A stretch of 64,000 bases of DNA from Cyanophora paradoxa (lineage: Eukaryota; Glaucocystophyceae; Cyanophorales; Cyanophoraceae): contig QPMI01000627.1 of assembly GCA_004431415.1 (NCBI GenBank), positions 62,001 through 126,000 of the forward strand, written 5' to 3'. Numbering within the stretch: the first letter of the stretch is position 1; each line of letters opens with the position of its first letter. Below, in pieces: positions 45,237-56,377 of this stretch. The notes beneath the pieces were generated by a model, which saw nothing but the letters and a program-made list of their open reading frames with translations, was not told the DNA's origin and ran no database searches. The position numbers and the translations under genes are program-made.

Positions 45237-45941
45237 GCACTCGCGGTCGATGGCGGCGAGGTCGATGCGGGAGCTGGCGGCCGGGGAGGAGGGCGCCGGG
45301 GGCGACGAGGAGCCGCCCGACGCTAGCGCTGCCGAAGCCGACGCAGACGCCGGCGCGCGCGCCTGCTCGGTCTGTAAGAGGAGGCGCGGCCAAGAGCGGG
45401 GCGAGTCGTAACGACGAGTTTCAGAGTTTAGATCCTGTTAGAGCGGAGCGAGGGAGGGAGGGAGGGAGGGGGGGGGGGGGGGAGGGGGGAAGGGGGGGAG
45501 GGGGGGGAGGGGGGAGGGGGGAGGGGGGAGGAGGACCTGGCGCGCCCGGCTCCGCTCCTCGCGGCGACTATTAGAGGGAGGGACTATAAGAGACTATTTA
45601 AGAGGCTGTTAAGAGCTACTAGAGCTATTTAAGAGGCCCAGAATAGTAGGCCTGAATCACCTGACGGGCCCGCCTCCGCTCCTCGCGGCGCCTTGAGTTC
45701 TCCTGGTCGATCGCGAGCCGCTCGGGGGCGAGGAAGCGGAACCATTGCTGCGGGCCGGGGGCGGTCGGCCGCGGGGCACGGGGGGTACCGCCCCATTCGC
45801 TTAGAGCGGGCGAGCAAGGCTCAGCCCCCGTTCACAAGCCCCGCCCAGCGCCGGCGCCGCCCGCCTTACCTGCGTCGCGGGATCCAGCCCCACGTCCTGT
45901 CGACGAGGCCGCCGGTCAGTTAACGTTCGCCCCCCGGGGAA

Positions 45942-45983
<42 letters not shown>

Positions 45984-47184
45984 GCGTGCCGTGAACGCGT
46001 ACTGCGATCGAAGAAGAAGAACTTCAGTTCAAGAAATCAAAAAGGGGGGTACTTCTACGCTACGTTCGCGCCTGCCAGTGGGGTACGCCGAGGTGCATGA
46101 GGAGGAGGCGGAAGTAGTCCGTGAACGAGGCAGCGATGAAGTGCCAGGCCCCAGCCGCGTCCTGGAACCGAACCTGCAAGCGAAGCAAGACGGGGCGAAA
46201 TGTCAGGCTGCGTAGCGTAGAGCTCTTGTTACTTTTCGAGTCCGGCTGCGGACCTGGGGCGGGCGCCGCCGGAAGGCGTCTGGATAGAAGAGAGCCACGC
46301 GGCCGCCCACGCAGCGGCTGAGGCGAGAGGTGGAGCGGGGCGCGTCAGGGGGTAGTGTGTTTTCGGGGGGGTACGGGCGCGCCTGTCAAGATCGAAGGCG
46401 CGGAGAGGCCCCGAGCAGTGGCGGTAGCGGCCCGTGCAGAGGTTGAGGGACCTGTGGGCGCGGGTTCGGGTCCGGGCGGGGCCTAAACCAGCCGCGGCGC
46501 GGCGCACGCGGCGGGGTCGTCGAAGTCGAGCGAGGCGGTCGCGTCGGGGGCCTCCAGGTCGCCCGCGGGCTCAAGTCCGATTGGCGCCACCTTCGAGTTT
46601 CAAAATTCAAAGCGGGGCGCGCCGCTCGGGCGCCGCGGCGCTTTCTGGGGGTGAGTGGTACCTTGTCTATCGGGTTCAGGTGCATGCAGCCCAGCGGCAC
46701 GGTTTCGCCTGCGGCCGCGCGGCGCCCGGGCTCGGGCTCAGGCGCCCGGGCGCTCGGGAGGCGCGTCGCGGGGACCGCCGCGCACACGCACCGCCGAAGT
46801 CGACGCTCCAGCGCAGCAGAAGCCCGTCTGAAATCTGCAAGAAGCTCTTGTAGTCGTCGGGGAGCACCGCCGGCGCGTTCGCCTGCAGCGCGCCGCAGCG
46901 GGCTCGGAGGAATCCGGGCGCGGCAAGCAGCGCCGGCCGACGCGTTCGCTGGCACCTGCTCCCACTTCGCAATGTCGCGCGCGGCCGCTCCGGGGCGCTC
47001 CACGAACTCGACGCCTTTCACGCCCGGGTGCTTCTCTGCTCCGATCGATATCCGCGGCTCACGATCAGGGCTGAGCAAGATCACGCTCAGCACGGCACGC
47101 GCCTAGATACGAGATGACGCTCAGCGAGATGGTCTCAAAGATGTCCCGGATGCTGCTCTTCTTCGAATTCGTCCCGCCCTCCAT
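45237..47184 (-). CDS. TPGS2: Tubulin polyglutamylase complex subunit 2-like protein (SMI1/KNR4 fold)
   Basis: TPGS2 is a subunit of the complex that adds glutamate chains to tubulin in cilia and neurons. The ATG at 47184 gives MEGGTNSKKSSIRDIFETI. After a short intron come KHPGVKGVEFVERPGAAA and WEQ (47030-46960). Next are LPDDYKSFLQISDGLLLRWS (46865), TVPLGCMHLNPIDK (46705), a variable acidic loop, FDLD spliced to RCVGGRVALFYPDAF (46400 and 46310), AWHFIAASFTDYFRLLLMHL (46165), DVGLDPATQ and QWFRFLAPERLAIDQEN (45740). This order matches animal TPGS2, as I recall the family. The tail is an Arg/Glu helix (RRREERRRARQ) and an Ala/Ser-rich segment ending near 45240; further exons to about 44870 are possible. 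One intron holds a run of 37 C on the coding strand. The exon edge around 45690 is duplicated at 45560. Its presence suggests a cell with cilia or glutamylated microtubules. Confidence 0.7.
45944..45980. repeat. G37 homopolymer in an intron
   Basis: A run of 37 G on the + strand lies in an intron of the TPGS2-like gene. Another G-rich tract of about 75 bp lies at 45462-45536. Such runs are prone to slippage and may be misassembled. Confidence 0.9.
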
Positions 47185-49799
47185 GTTCCGATCATTCGTC
47201 TGTGCTGCGCGTCCGCGTCGGCGTGGACAGTCAGCAGGTCGTGTTGGCACAGTGCGGCGGCCAGGCTGGCGCTCAGAACTGAGCTCCCCAATGGGGGTAC
47301 GCACTCTCCGACGGGCAGTTACCTTGCTGCTCGTCAATGCGATCACGGTAGCGCTTCAGGCGCTCGTCGCGTTCGACAAGGAGACGAGGCGAGGCTTTTT
47401 TCCTGATTCAAAACGTGCGCCGACGCCCTTAGAGCGAAAGGGTCAACTACGCATTAGTCGACCTGGCGCGCAGTCGGGCGGCGCCGCCTCACACCCGAAG
47501 CGATCTCCCGCCGTCTTTGCTGTCGTGTGGTCGTCGTCGGTCGACTAGTCCGACGGCACTGCGGCAGCTTTGGTCTCCGTCGAATCTCCGTAAACCAGCG
47601 ATGTGCAGCGGCGCGGGGCTTCGGCCGCTCGTTGCGATTCCCGTTGTCGGCAAGGCCGCTCGATCCTCTACACCCGACGGCACCGCCAAGCCAAACATCC
47701 TTATCACAAATGTGAAATCCATTTCGACCATTCGGCCGGCGGAGCGGGGTTGCACCCCGACGCACCAACCGCATCCGTCCCTAGCCCCAGACACTGTTGA
47801 GATCCACGCCATCCACGACTCCTGCCGCCAGGTCCGTCTCGGCGCACGTGTTCGCAAGTGTTCGCAAGCTCGAAAATTTGATCTCCCGCAACCTTTGCAG
47901 ACGGACCTGCTATCCTCCCCAGGCGCCCTTTGGTTCGCCCTGGCATCGTCCGAGAACGACCGGAGATCGCCCTCGCCGCTCGCGATGCCAACGGCAACCA
48001 AAGAATCCAGAGATCTGGGGTGGGCCTTATCCTTTGACCGCCCGGACCCGTCTCCGGAGCGGGAGCGGCCTTCGGCTCCACTGCCTTTCATCGACATCGC
48101 CGACCGATCGGTCGTCTCCCCGCCGCCCCCTTTGCACCCGCTGCTTCGGCCCGTTCCTCGCCGGCCGCCCGTTACGCCGCTTGCGACCCGCGCGCTGCGA
48201 CCCATCGGTGTCGAATCTGCTCGAGTCATCACACGAGTCATTACGCAACCCACGTGCGGCTTCCATGCCCGCCCCGTTCGTGCCGCGCCGTCTAACCGCG
48301 ACACCGCCGCTCGCAGGATCCGGCGGGTCCCCGGCCCCAGTATCATGTGCGAGATTCGATATTCGCTTGGACCGACCCCGCTACCGTCCCCGCTGACGTT
48401 ATCACCCGCGCAGCGCCAAGCGGGGGCGCCCCGTCGTCAAGCTCGCCATCCCGAAGGCTTTCCTCGGTCCCCGGCCCCTCTGCTTCTCCCCCACCATCGG
48501 TTCGACCCGCCCTCGCCCTCGCCCCCGCCGCGCTCTGCGCTCCGCTTTCGCCGACACAGCGCGCGTTCGCAGAGCGGAGGATCGATCAACTCCTCATCGA
48601 CGACATGGGCGCCCCTCTGACCGTGTAGCCCCCCGATGCCTTCCTTCCGTCCGACGTGCCGGGCGAGTCCCCAACTTTTTTTCGTTGTCCGACGTGCCGG
48701 GCGAGTCCCCGACTTTTTTCGTCGTGCCGAACACTTTTTTCCCCTCCTGTACTGGGCCCGCGAGTCGTGTACAGATCTAGACCCTGCTCGCCGGCCTAAG
48801 ATGCTTTTTTCCCGACCCTTCTTTCAATGTACCCCGAGGTCCAGCGCCCGCTGGCTTTGCCCGCTCTTTCTCCTCTCAGACCTCGCCTTCTGTTGTGACC
48901 CCATTGCCTGTACTTTGCTTCCCGGCCGCGAGCTGGCTGCAGTGTGAGCCATGCTCCTGGCCGACATTTGATGCAGTTACATGCTCTACAGCCAGCTGAT
49001 CAGATAACATTCTTTGTAACCTCATTCTAGCTCTCCTCTTTGGCAGTTAGCGCGGCTCTTGCCTCCGTGCGGGCGCCCGCTGGTATTGAGTCTCTTCTAG
49101 TTCTCCATGTTCAAGGACTTTGGTTTCCCTCGATCCCCCTGCCCCTTCGGCTTTCGCCCCTAGTGCCTAGTCCCGGCATTCATGAACGGTCCGATCCGAC
49201 CCGTGTTAGTCACGTGATCTCGATGATCGTTTATGGTTGGTAGTTTCAGTTCGCAGTAGTGAAAGCAGTTTGATTTAGCTTATTTGCTTCTCGCATTCAA
49301 TGATTTGCCCATCTTGTTACATATACTGTACTACACTGTGAACAGTGAACACTAGTTTAAGATCTGTGTGTGGAATCGATTGGTCTTCGATTCGATAGGC
49401 TGAAACATCACGACGGAGTCAGACGGACAGCTCTGCAGCTGACAGTTTTACTGATTCGCGGATGCAAGATCCGTGAAACGACCGTAGGACTGACAACGCG
49501 CCGCAGTGATGATCATGAGCCGTTAAGCGATATGCATGCGCATATGGTAATTAGCAAGCACTGAACCAGAGCTCGAGGCCTGCAGCCGCTGAGCTGAGCT
49601 CATGCATCACGGCAATACTAGCAGACCGCGCCCGGCCCTGTGCAAGATCGGCAAGTGCGGGCCGCGCGCGGAGGTGCAAGGGGGGGTACTGGTACACATT
49701 GCAGGGTACTTAGGGTGTGTGTGTGTGGGAGGGGGGGGGGGGGGGGGGGGGAGGGCAGAGAGGCAAGGCGGGCGGCCGGGCGAGGCGGGCGGGGTCGCG
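47185..49799. other. Intergenic region with unresolved open frames
   Basis: From 47500 to 48630 the sequence is less GC-rich than the genes and all three + frames stay open for long stretches. The most protein-like piece is the end of one frame, SPTQRAFAERRIDQLLIDDM before a stop at 48626-48628. It has no ATG and no recognised family. From 48640 to 49600 the DNA is AT-richer and shows no gene. A run of GT and then about 18 G lies at 49717-49751. Confidence 0.3.
48649..48724. repeat. 38-bp tandem duplication
   Basis: GTCCGACGTGCCGGGCGAGT followed by a CCCCRACTTTTTT tract occurs at 48649 and again at 48687. It lies just past the stop of the open frame ending at 48628. Confidence 0.85.
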
Positions 49800-50380
49800 A
49801 GGCGGGCAGGTGGGGTGGCGTCGCGGGCGGCGGCATCAGGCAGGCAGGCAGGCGAAGGCGGCGGCGGGCGGGGAAGCGGGCGGAGGGGCAGGTGGCGCCG
49901 GGCCCTGCGCATAGCCTGCACATACGCAGAGCTGAGGCGTCAGCTCGCCCCGGACAGCGGCCGTGCGGGGGCGGGGCCCAGCGGGGGCGGCCGGGCCAGG
50001 TGCGCGGCAGCAGCGGCGGGCGAACCTGGAGTCGACGACGCTGAAGCAGCCGGCGAGGCGGCGGGCGAGGAAGCGGGCGGAGGGGCAAGTGGCGCCGGGC
50101 CCTGCGCATAGCCTGCACATACGCAGAGCTGAGGCGTCAGCTCGCCCCGGACAGCGGCCGTGCGGGGCGGGGCCCAGCGGGGCGGCCGGGCCAGGTGCGC
50201 GGCAGCAGCGGCGGAGCGAACCTGGAGTCGACGACGCTGAGGCAGCCGGCAGGGCGGCGGCGGGGAAGCGGGCGGAGGGGCAGGTGGCGCCGGGCCCTGC
50301 GCATAGCCTGCGCAGGGCCGAGGCGTCAGCTCGCCCCGGACAGCCGCGGCGCAGGGGCGGGGCCTAGCCCGACGCGACGT
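49800..50380. repeat. GC-rich tandem repeat, unit about 197 bp, about 2.7 copies
   Basis: GTGGCGCCGGGCCCTGCGCA recurs at 49892, 50089 and 50284. Between these lie GTCAGCTCGCCCCGGACAGC and GAACCTGGAGTCGACGACGC in each unit. Units differ by small insertions. Reading frames across it are an artefact of GC content. Confidence 0.9.
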
Positions 50381-52322
50381 ACTAGGAGCAGCTGCGAATG
50401 CTGCGACGCCGCGGCCACCACACTCTGCTACGGAACGCCGGCCGCGGTTCAAGCCACGCATACGTGGGGCCGAGGCGTGCAAGTGGCGACCCGCCCCGTG
50501 CTTGAACCGCGCTTGAAGAGCTTGACAACATCGAGCTGGAGTCTGCTCGATCATGAATCGGAGTCCATCAGAAACCGAGAGCGTTGGCAAAACGCCGCGT
50601 CCGCGGGCGCGCACACAGCCGGCGTCGCGGCGTCTCGGGCGCCTCCTTCCTGCACTCTCGCGGCGCTCTCCGCCACCAGGAACGGCTGTGCCCGCATTCG
50701 CCACCAGGAGCGCATCCGCGGCTGTTCCCGCACGGTGTAGGTGTCGACGCCGAGGCCGCAGCCGGAAGCGCACCGGAACGCGACGTTGCGGGCGCGCCGC
50801 TCCGGCGCGCGCTCCGCATGCGGATGCTCGGCCCCGCGACCTCGACCTCTGAGCCGGGCTCTAGCATGTGTACCCAGCAATCGGCTCCCGACTCGAAGGA
50901 GCGCTTTTTTTCGGCGCCCGGTACAACAGGTACTTGAGGCGGCCTAGCGCGCCACGCGCCGCTTCTCGAGCCCAGGCATGTATGACAGAGTTTGTAGAGC
51001 GCATTGAGAGCATTCAGGAGCACGTGGTCCGGCGCATATAGCAATAGCAGGTGAGGAGCGGATTCGCGTACCCCGACCTGGAGAGAAAGTAGGTAGCGGG
51101 CTCCTGCCCGCTGGGCGCCTCTCCGGCTGCCGCGAATCGCCTCGGCGGTGCCTTTAGCCCTCCTCTAGCTGGTTAGCCGCGCGTCCGTTAGGAATCCGCT
51201 CCGTGGGTCGGTTCGGCGAGCTACTCCAGCGGACACCAGCGGCGGCTTCAGCAGCTGCTCTCTCGTTCAGCCCAAGCACTTCTCTGCGGCAGCGATCGGC
51301 CGCCCGCGGCTATGGGGCCGGCGACCTGCGCTGCGCCCGCGCAGATGATCGTCGGTCGTGTGAGTGCACGCCCGCGTCGCGGCCGTGGGCGTCGCGGCCG
51401 CACAGATGCTTGGATTCCTGGCGAGGCGACGTGCTTCTGAGCACTCGGGCGGCCCGGGGCCTCCCAACCCCCGCCGCAGCGGACTCCGCGCGCGCGCGCG
51501 CCAGCTGGAGGAGGTATCTCTCGGCCGAGGAGCACAGGTCGCCGGCTGCGGCCGGCGATGCTGTGCGCCCGCCGGTTTTCACCCGGGCTCTCACGGGCTC
51601 CGGTTTCCGGCCCTCCCTGGGGTTAGTCGGCCTTGCTCTCTTAGTGCGCTTCTTCCCTGCCAAATTGAGGGCTATAGTTCAGGCTCAGCCGCTTCGACCT
51701 CATCCTCGCTTATACATCGGTCCTCTCTGTAGGCGCCCTTGTCCTGAGGGGGGTTATAGTAGCTCTGCTCTGCTTCGGCTCTCTAGGCAGGTGTAGGCAG
51801 TGCTTCTAGGCAGGTATAGGCCCCTTTCTCCAGTACAATAGCTCCACCCGGTCCGATGTCCGAAAGGCTTGTTCCCGTAGGCTCATCTCTCGACTTGACA
51901 CAGATGGACACTGCAGTCATATCCCTAGCCATTTGTCTTGGTGTGTGCGAATTCATTTGTATAGCAGGTGAGGAGCGGCTTCGACATGTTTGCGCAGCCC
52001 CGCCCCTGCATTTTTTTTCGCCGCTCGCAGCGGCTACGATGCGATCACAGCTATACGAGAGCGCATGCAAAGAATCTCATCTTACAAAAATTACTAACAC
52101 AGAAAGTACGCCGCACCAATTCACCAGGGGAGCAAGGGAGGGGGTACCCCCCCTTGCAATGATGCATTCGTCAGGAATCTATCTGTCTGTCTACCTTGAA
52201 ACAACGGGCGGCTCCGCGGCCGAGCTCCAGCAGCGACCCCGAGCCCGCCCGCACACAGTTGCTGGCGAGATGCCGGCCGCCGGCCGCCGGCCAACCGCGC
52301 GCGCGCCGCGGCCGACCGCCGG
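50381..52322. other. Region without a resolved gene
   Basis: GC-rich DNA with overlapping open frames on both strands. On the reverse strand, fragments such as YAPDHVLLNALNALYKLCH (51040) and SGADCWVHMLEPGSEVEVAG (50895) look protein-like and are separated by plausible splice signals. I could not join them into a gene or name a family. GCAGGTGAGGAGCGGMTTCG occurs at about 51048 and 51964. Confidence 0.3.
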
Positions 52323-54706
52323 CTACCGCTTCTGGCCGGGGCCCAGCACCGGCCGCCACTTCTCGATGCTCTTCTGCTGCTGGTCCAGAAGCGAGAGCTG
52401 GAGGCCCACGTCGTCCTGTACCCCGGGACGCCCCGTGAGGCTGGGCGGGCGGGCGGGCGGGCCGGGGTCGGGCGCGGGCGGAGCGCACCGAGGAGGCGGG
52501 CCCCCCCGCGCTCCCAGCCGACCGCGAGCCCGGCCTCCGCCCGCGCTGCCGGCCCCCGCCGACGCGCCCCGCAGCTCCGGCAGGTGACCCCCGCTGCGCA
52601 CACAGGCAGGCGCGGCGTCAGCCCCTCGCTTAGGGCCGTGCGGGCGGGCTGGGCAGGGCGCACTGCGACGGGGACCCGCCGCCCGAGCCGGCCGAGCGCC
52701 GCCCGTCCCGGCTGTGGCCTCCGTGCCCGTGCCCGCCAGCGTACCCGTCCATCTGCGCGTCGTACCCGTCCCCGCTCGAGGGGGCTCCCGAGGGCCAGGC
52801 ATCTCTCCTAGGCCAAGGACCTCGGACCTCGGAGGACTGGGGGGCGTTGCGCTGGAGGATTGCGTCAAGGGCGCGCTTGCGCGTGTCCAGCGCCGCCACC
52901 CAGTCACGCTCCCGCTGCTTCCGTTGCTGCGCTCGCTTCTTTAAGAGGGGGGAAGGCGGCTGGCGCGAGAACAAGTGGGACCCGAGCGGACCTCGAGGAA
53001 CTTGCGGCGGTGCTGCTCCTTGGACTGCCGCTCGGCGAGCCACTGCTCGATCATGTCGTCGACGCGCTCCGCCCGCTCCGCCTCCGCCGCCGCCCGCTCC
53101 GCCTTGCGCCGCGCCTTCTCCTCGCGCTCCGCCCGCGCCTGCTCCCACGCGCTCGGCTCCCGGTCCTCAGCCGACCAGGGCCCCGGCCCGCCGCTCGCGC
53201 TGCCCGCCGCCCCGCTCCGGGACGAGCCGGCCGAGCGCCCGGGCCGCCGCCGCTCGGTCGTGCCGGCCCTGGACCCGGCGGTCGCCGGCGGCACCATCCC
53301 CTCGCGCTCCTCCAGCCCCGCCGCGTACGCGTAGTCGCGGTCGCCCGGCTCGACCGGCTGCGGCACCTCGTCGCCCGCCGTCGCGGCGGCCGGCTGCTGC
53401 AGCGTCGCCGTCGACTCGTCCGCCTGCCGGATGCGCACGACGTAGTACACGCGGGACGGCTGCGTCAGAGTGGCCTCCGTTCGCTTCTTCACGAAGACGA
53501 GCCGCTGCTGCCCGGGCACTGCGCGCGCGCGCCGCGTCGGGACGGGACGGGCCGCGGCGGGCCGGGGGCGGGGCGAGGGAACGCGGACCGGCGGGGGTCT
53601 CCGTCACGACGGGGTACGGGTTCGCGTCCGAGTGGGTGGGTATCGAGTTGGCGAAGGGGTCGGGGATGTACGTCGAGGGCGTCACGGGGGCCGCCCCCAC
53701 CTTGCCGGCCCCCGTCGCCCCGCCCGCCGAGTACGCCCCGGGGCCGCCCCCGCCGGCGCCGCCGCCGGCCGCGTGCGGGCGGGCCTTGGGCTGCATGCCC
53801 AGGTGCTCCCGCTCCAGCTCGGCGATGCGGTCCTCGAGCTCCATGAGGCGCGCCAGGTTCGCGTACACTTTCCCCATGGCGGACTTGGCCTTGGCGTCCG
53901 CGTCGTCACCGCCCTCGCCGCCCTCGCCGTCCGCCGCCTCGATGCCGCGCCCGCCCTCGCCGCCCTCCAGCCCCGGAAAGGCGTACGGGTCGGCCCCCGG
54001 CGGGACCAGCTCCCCCGCGCCCGTCGCGGCCGCCACGCTGCGCTGCAGGCTCGCCTTCTCGCGCCACAGCTGCCGGATCTCCTCCTTCCGCCGCTCGGTG
54101 TCCTGTATCTTACGCAACGCCTGCTCCCGCCTGACCTGCGTCTGCCGCCACCGCAGCGCCTCCTGCCGTTCCCTGCGCGGCGCGCGGTTCGGAGGCGCGC
54201 GGGGCGGGAGGGCGGGCGGGCGGGCGGAGCGCGCGCCTCTCCTGGAAGCTCTTCACGAACTCCGCCGTGACCTCCAGCGGCTTGTGCTGCTCCTCCTCGA
54301 CGACCCGCTGCAGCCACTGCTGCCGCTCCCGCACGCTCTCCGCGGCCCAGCTGTACTTGCCGCCCTTCGACTTGTACTGCCGACTCCTCTGAATCGCCTG
54401 CCGCAGCGCATTCTCGTTCTCGTCTTTGTAGAAGCGCAGCGTCTGCAGCTCCTGCTCCACGTCCAGCACAGCAGACCGAGCGATGCTCCCAGTCGACTCG
54501 GCGTGCGCCGGGACCTCTTCTATCGGCCCGTCTATGCCTTCTACGGGGCCTCCGTAGTAGTAGCTATCGTACAGAGGCTCTGCGAGAGAGCGACACATGC
54601 GTGAGCCAGAATCCGATCGGGGCGCGACAGCAAGGCGCTTGGCCGCTCCACAGCCTCGAGAAGATCCCGAGGATGGCGCAGGAAACGCACCAGCGTCGTC
54701 CGCCAT
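52323..54706 (-). CDS. Coiled-coil protein of unknown function
   Basis: The ATG at 54706 gives MADDAGAFPAPSSGSS, then LYDSYYYGGPVEGIDG, a helical segment VEQELQTLRFYKDENENAL and ERQQWLQRVVEEEQHKPL (54330). Two further coiled coils follow: ALRKIQDTERRKEEIRQLWR (54110) and YANLARLMELEDRIAELERE (53860). Between them and the next exon is a Gly/Pro-rich linker with TPSTYIPDPFANSIPTHSD. The exon at 53519 starts PGQQRLVFVKKRTEATL and contains RVYYVVRIRQADESTATLQQ, then another long charged helix (EQARAEREEKARRKAERAA, 53150). The C-terminus reads VGLQLSLLDQQQKSIEKWRP before the stop at 52323. The layout fits a cytoskeletal or ciliary scaffold, but no named family is recognised. It is divergent from the GDT1-type gene, with 113 bp between start codons. 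Confidence 0.65.
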
Positions 54707-54819
54707 TCTTCTCTAACTTTACTTGCCCAGATTTGTTGTACCCGGCACTTCGCGGCGAAAGTTGCCACAAGTCTCCGGCGGGCTGCCTGCTCGGCTTGTT
54801 CGACGCGAGCAAAGAGGGC
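54707..54819. promoter_or_regulatory. Compact bidirectional promoter region
   Basis: Only 113 bp separate the start codons of the leftward coiled-coil gene and the rightward GDT1-type gene. No TATA box is evident. Confidence 0.45.
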
Positions 54820-56116
54820 ATGCGAGCGAGAACGGTATTGGCGCTAGGCGCCATTGCTGCGGCGACCGCTGCTGCTGCGGCTTGCGATTCCGACCATGGA
54901 GGTGTCGCGGTGAGTTGGATAGAGGCGGAAGTTCGAGCATCATTCCCGCCAGATAGACGGTCCCGCGGCTCCCGCGAGTGCGAACTGACTCTCCTGCGCA
55001 GGGCGCTGCGCGGAAGCTGCTCGCGAAGGGCTCCGAAGCAGCGTCTGCTGACGCTGACGTGCGTGGGATCACCGGCTCGGTTCTCGCGCCCCCTCTTACG
55101 CGCCCCCATCCGCCGCGCAGATCAAGCGGGTCACGGGTCTCACAGCGCTTGCAGGAGGCTCCGGGTTCAGTGCAGCTTTCGTCGCTAGCTTCCTCGTGGT
55201 TCGCGCCGCACCCTTCTTCCGTTCTCGATCCGTCGTGCCCCTGACCTGGTGTTGACGCGCAGATCCTCGTCTCCGAAATCGGCGACAAGACCTTCTTCAT
55301 CGCAGCCGTGATGGCTATGCGGCATGCGCGAGCCGTCGTCTTCGCTGGCGCCATCGGCGCACTGGGCGTGATGACCGCCCTCTCCGCGGCGCTTGGCTTC
55401 GTTGCGCCGACGCTGCTGCCGAAGTCCTGGACGCACTATGGCGCGGCGGCCCTGTTCGTCATCTTCGGCTTCCAGCTGCTGCGCGACGCGTGGAACCACA
55501 AGCCCGGCGAGGCGAACGAGGAGGAGCAGGAGGTCGTTGAGATGCTCGAGAAGAAGGACGAGCCGGCCGAGGGCTCCAGCTCGTCCACGTGAGTCTCCAC
55601 ACACGCGCCTGGACATCCGGCCGCCGCCGGCGACCCTTCCGCATTTGGCTAACTTCGGGTTGAGTCGCAGGCACAAGCCGATGACGACGAAGGAAACGTT
55701 CATCGCATTCCTCGAGAAGTTCCTCTCTCCGATCATGCTCAAGGCGTTCACGCTCACTTTCCTGGCCGAGTGGGGCGACCGCTCCCAGATCTCCACCATC
55801 GTGCGCCGCCCGCCGGCGTCCCGTCCCAGCCGCCGCCGCCGCCGCCTCACGCGCCGCGCAGGCCCTCGCAGCGGCGAAGGACCCCATTGGCGTTACCTTC
55901 GGCGGCATTCTCGGCCACGCCATCTGCACGGGCGGCGCCGTCCTCGGCGGCCGCCTCCTCGCCTCGCACATCTCCGAGCGCACCGTCGCCCTCTCCGGCG
56001 GCATACTCTTCCTCTGCTTCGCAATAGCGTCCTTTATCACCGGTTCGCCCCGCTTTTCCTCCTTTTCCTCGTGCTCGCGCTCACTCTGCTCCCGCCCCTC
56101 AGGCCCTCCGGAATGA
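54820..56116 (+). CDS. TMEM165/GDT1-type (UPF0016) cation transporter
   Basis: This family moves Ca2+ or Mn2+ against protons in Golgi, plastid or bacterial membranes. The ATG at 54820 starts a hydrophobic signal peptide (MRARTVLALGAIAAAT then poly-Ala, CDSDHGG). Exons carry GLTALAGGSGFSAAFVASFL (55140), ILVSEIGDKTFFIAAVMAM (55262), ARAVVFAGAIGALGVMTAL, AALFVIFGFQLLRDAW and an acidic loop EEEQEVVEMLEKKDEPAEG. The second half has FIAFLEKFLSPIMLKAFTL, FLAEWGDRSQISTI (55760), GVTFGGILGHAICTGGAVLG and ALSGGILFLCFAIASFITG, ending PPE with the stop at 56114-56116. Both signature motifs, EIGDKT and EWGDRS, are intact, and six membrane helices can be read. The signal peptide fits a secretory-pathway (Golgi) protein or, in an alga with a complex plastid, the first step of plastid import. 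Five introns are seen, with GTGAG or GTGCG donors. Confidence 0.85.
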
Positions 56117-56377
56117 GTTGCCCCAAAGGAGCGACGGTCCCTCGAGTATGTTAGACAGGCTAGCCAATGTTTGAATATTTCAGTATAGATACAACCGTAC
56201 TACAAAAGAATTTAGCGGCAGTTTGGATAGCTGGGCAGCAGCCTGGGCTTGGCTTTGGGGTAGACGTCGCTACGTACACTGGTACTTCAACTCGGCCTGA
56301 TCATGATGTTTATCGCCGCGCCCCCGATCCTCCGCTCCCGCACACATGTACAGCGCCTGCAGCCGGGCAGATCGCAG

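Noticed and set aside
47517-48620. Forward open frame of 367 codons as a gene
   Set aside because: All frames in this stretch are open, the text is Pro/Arg/Ser-rich without motifs, and the best-looking piece in another frame has no ATG. Kept only as an unresolved region.
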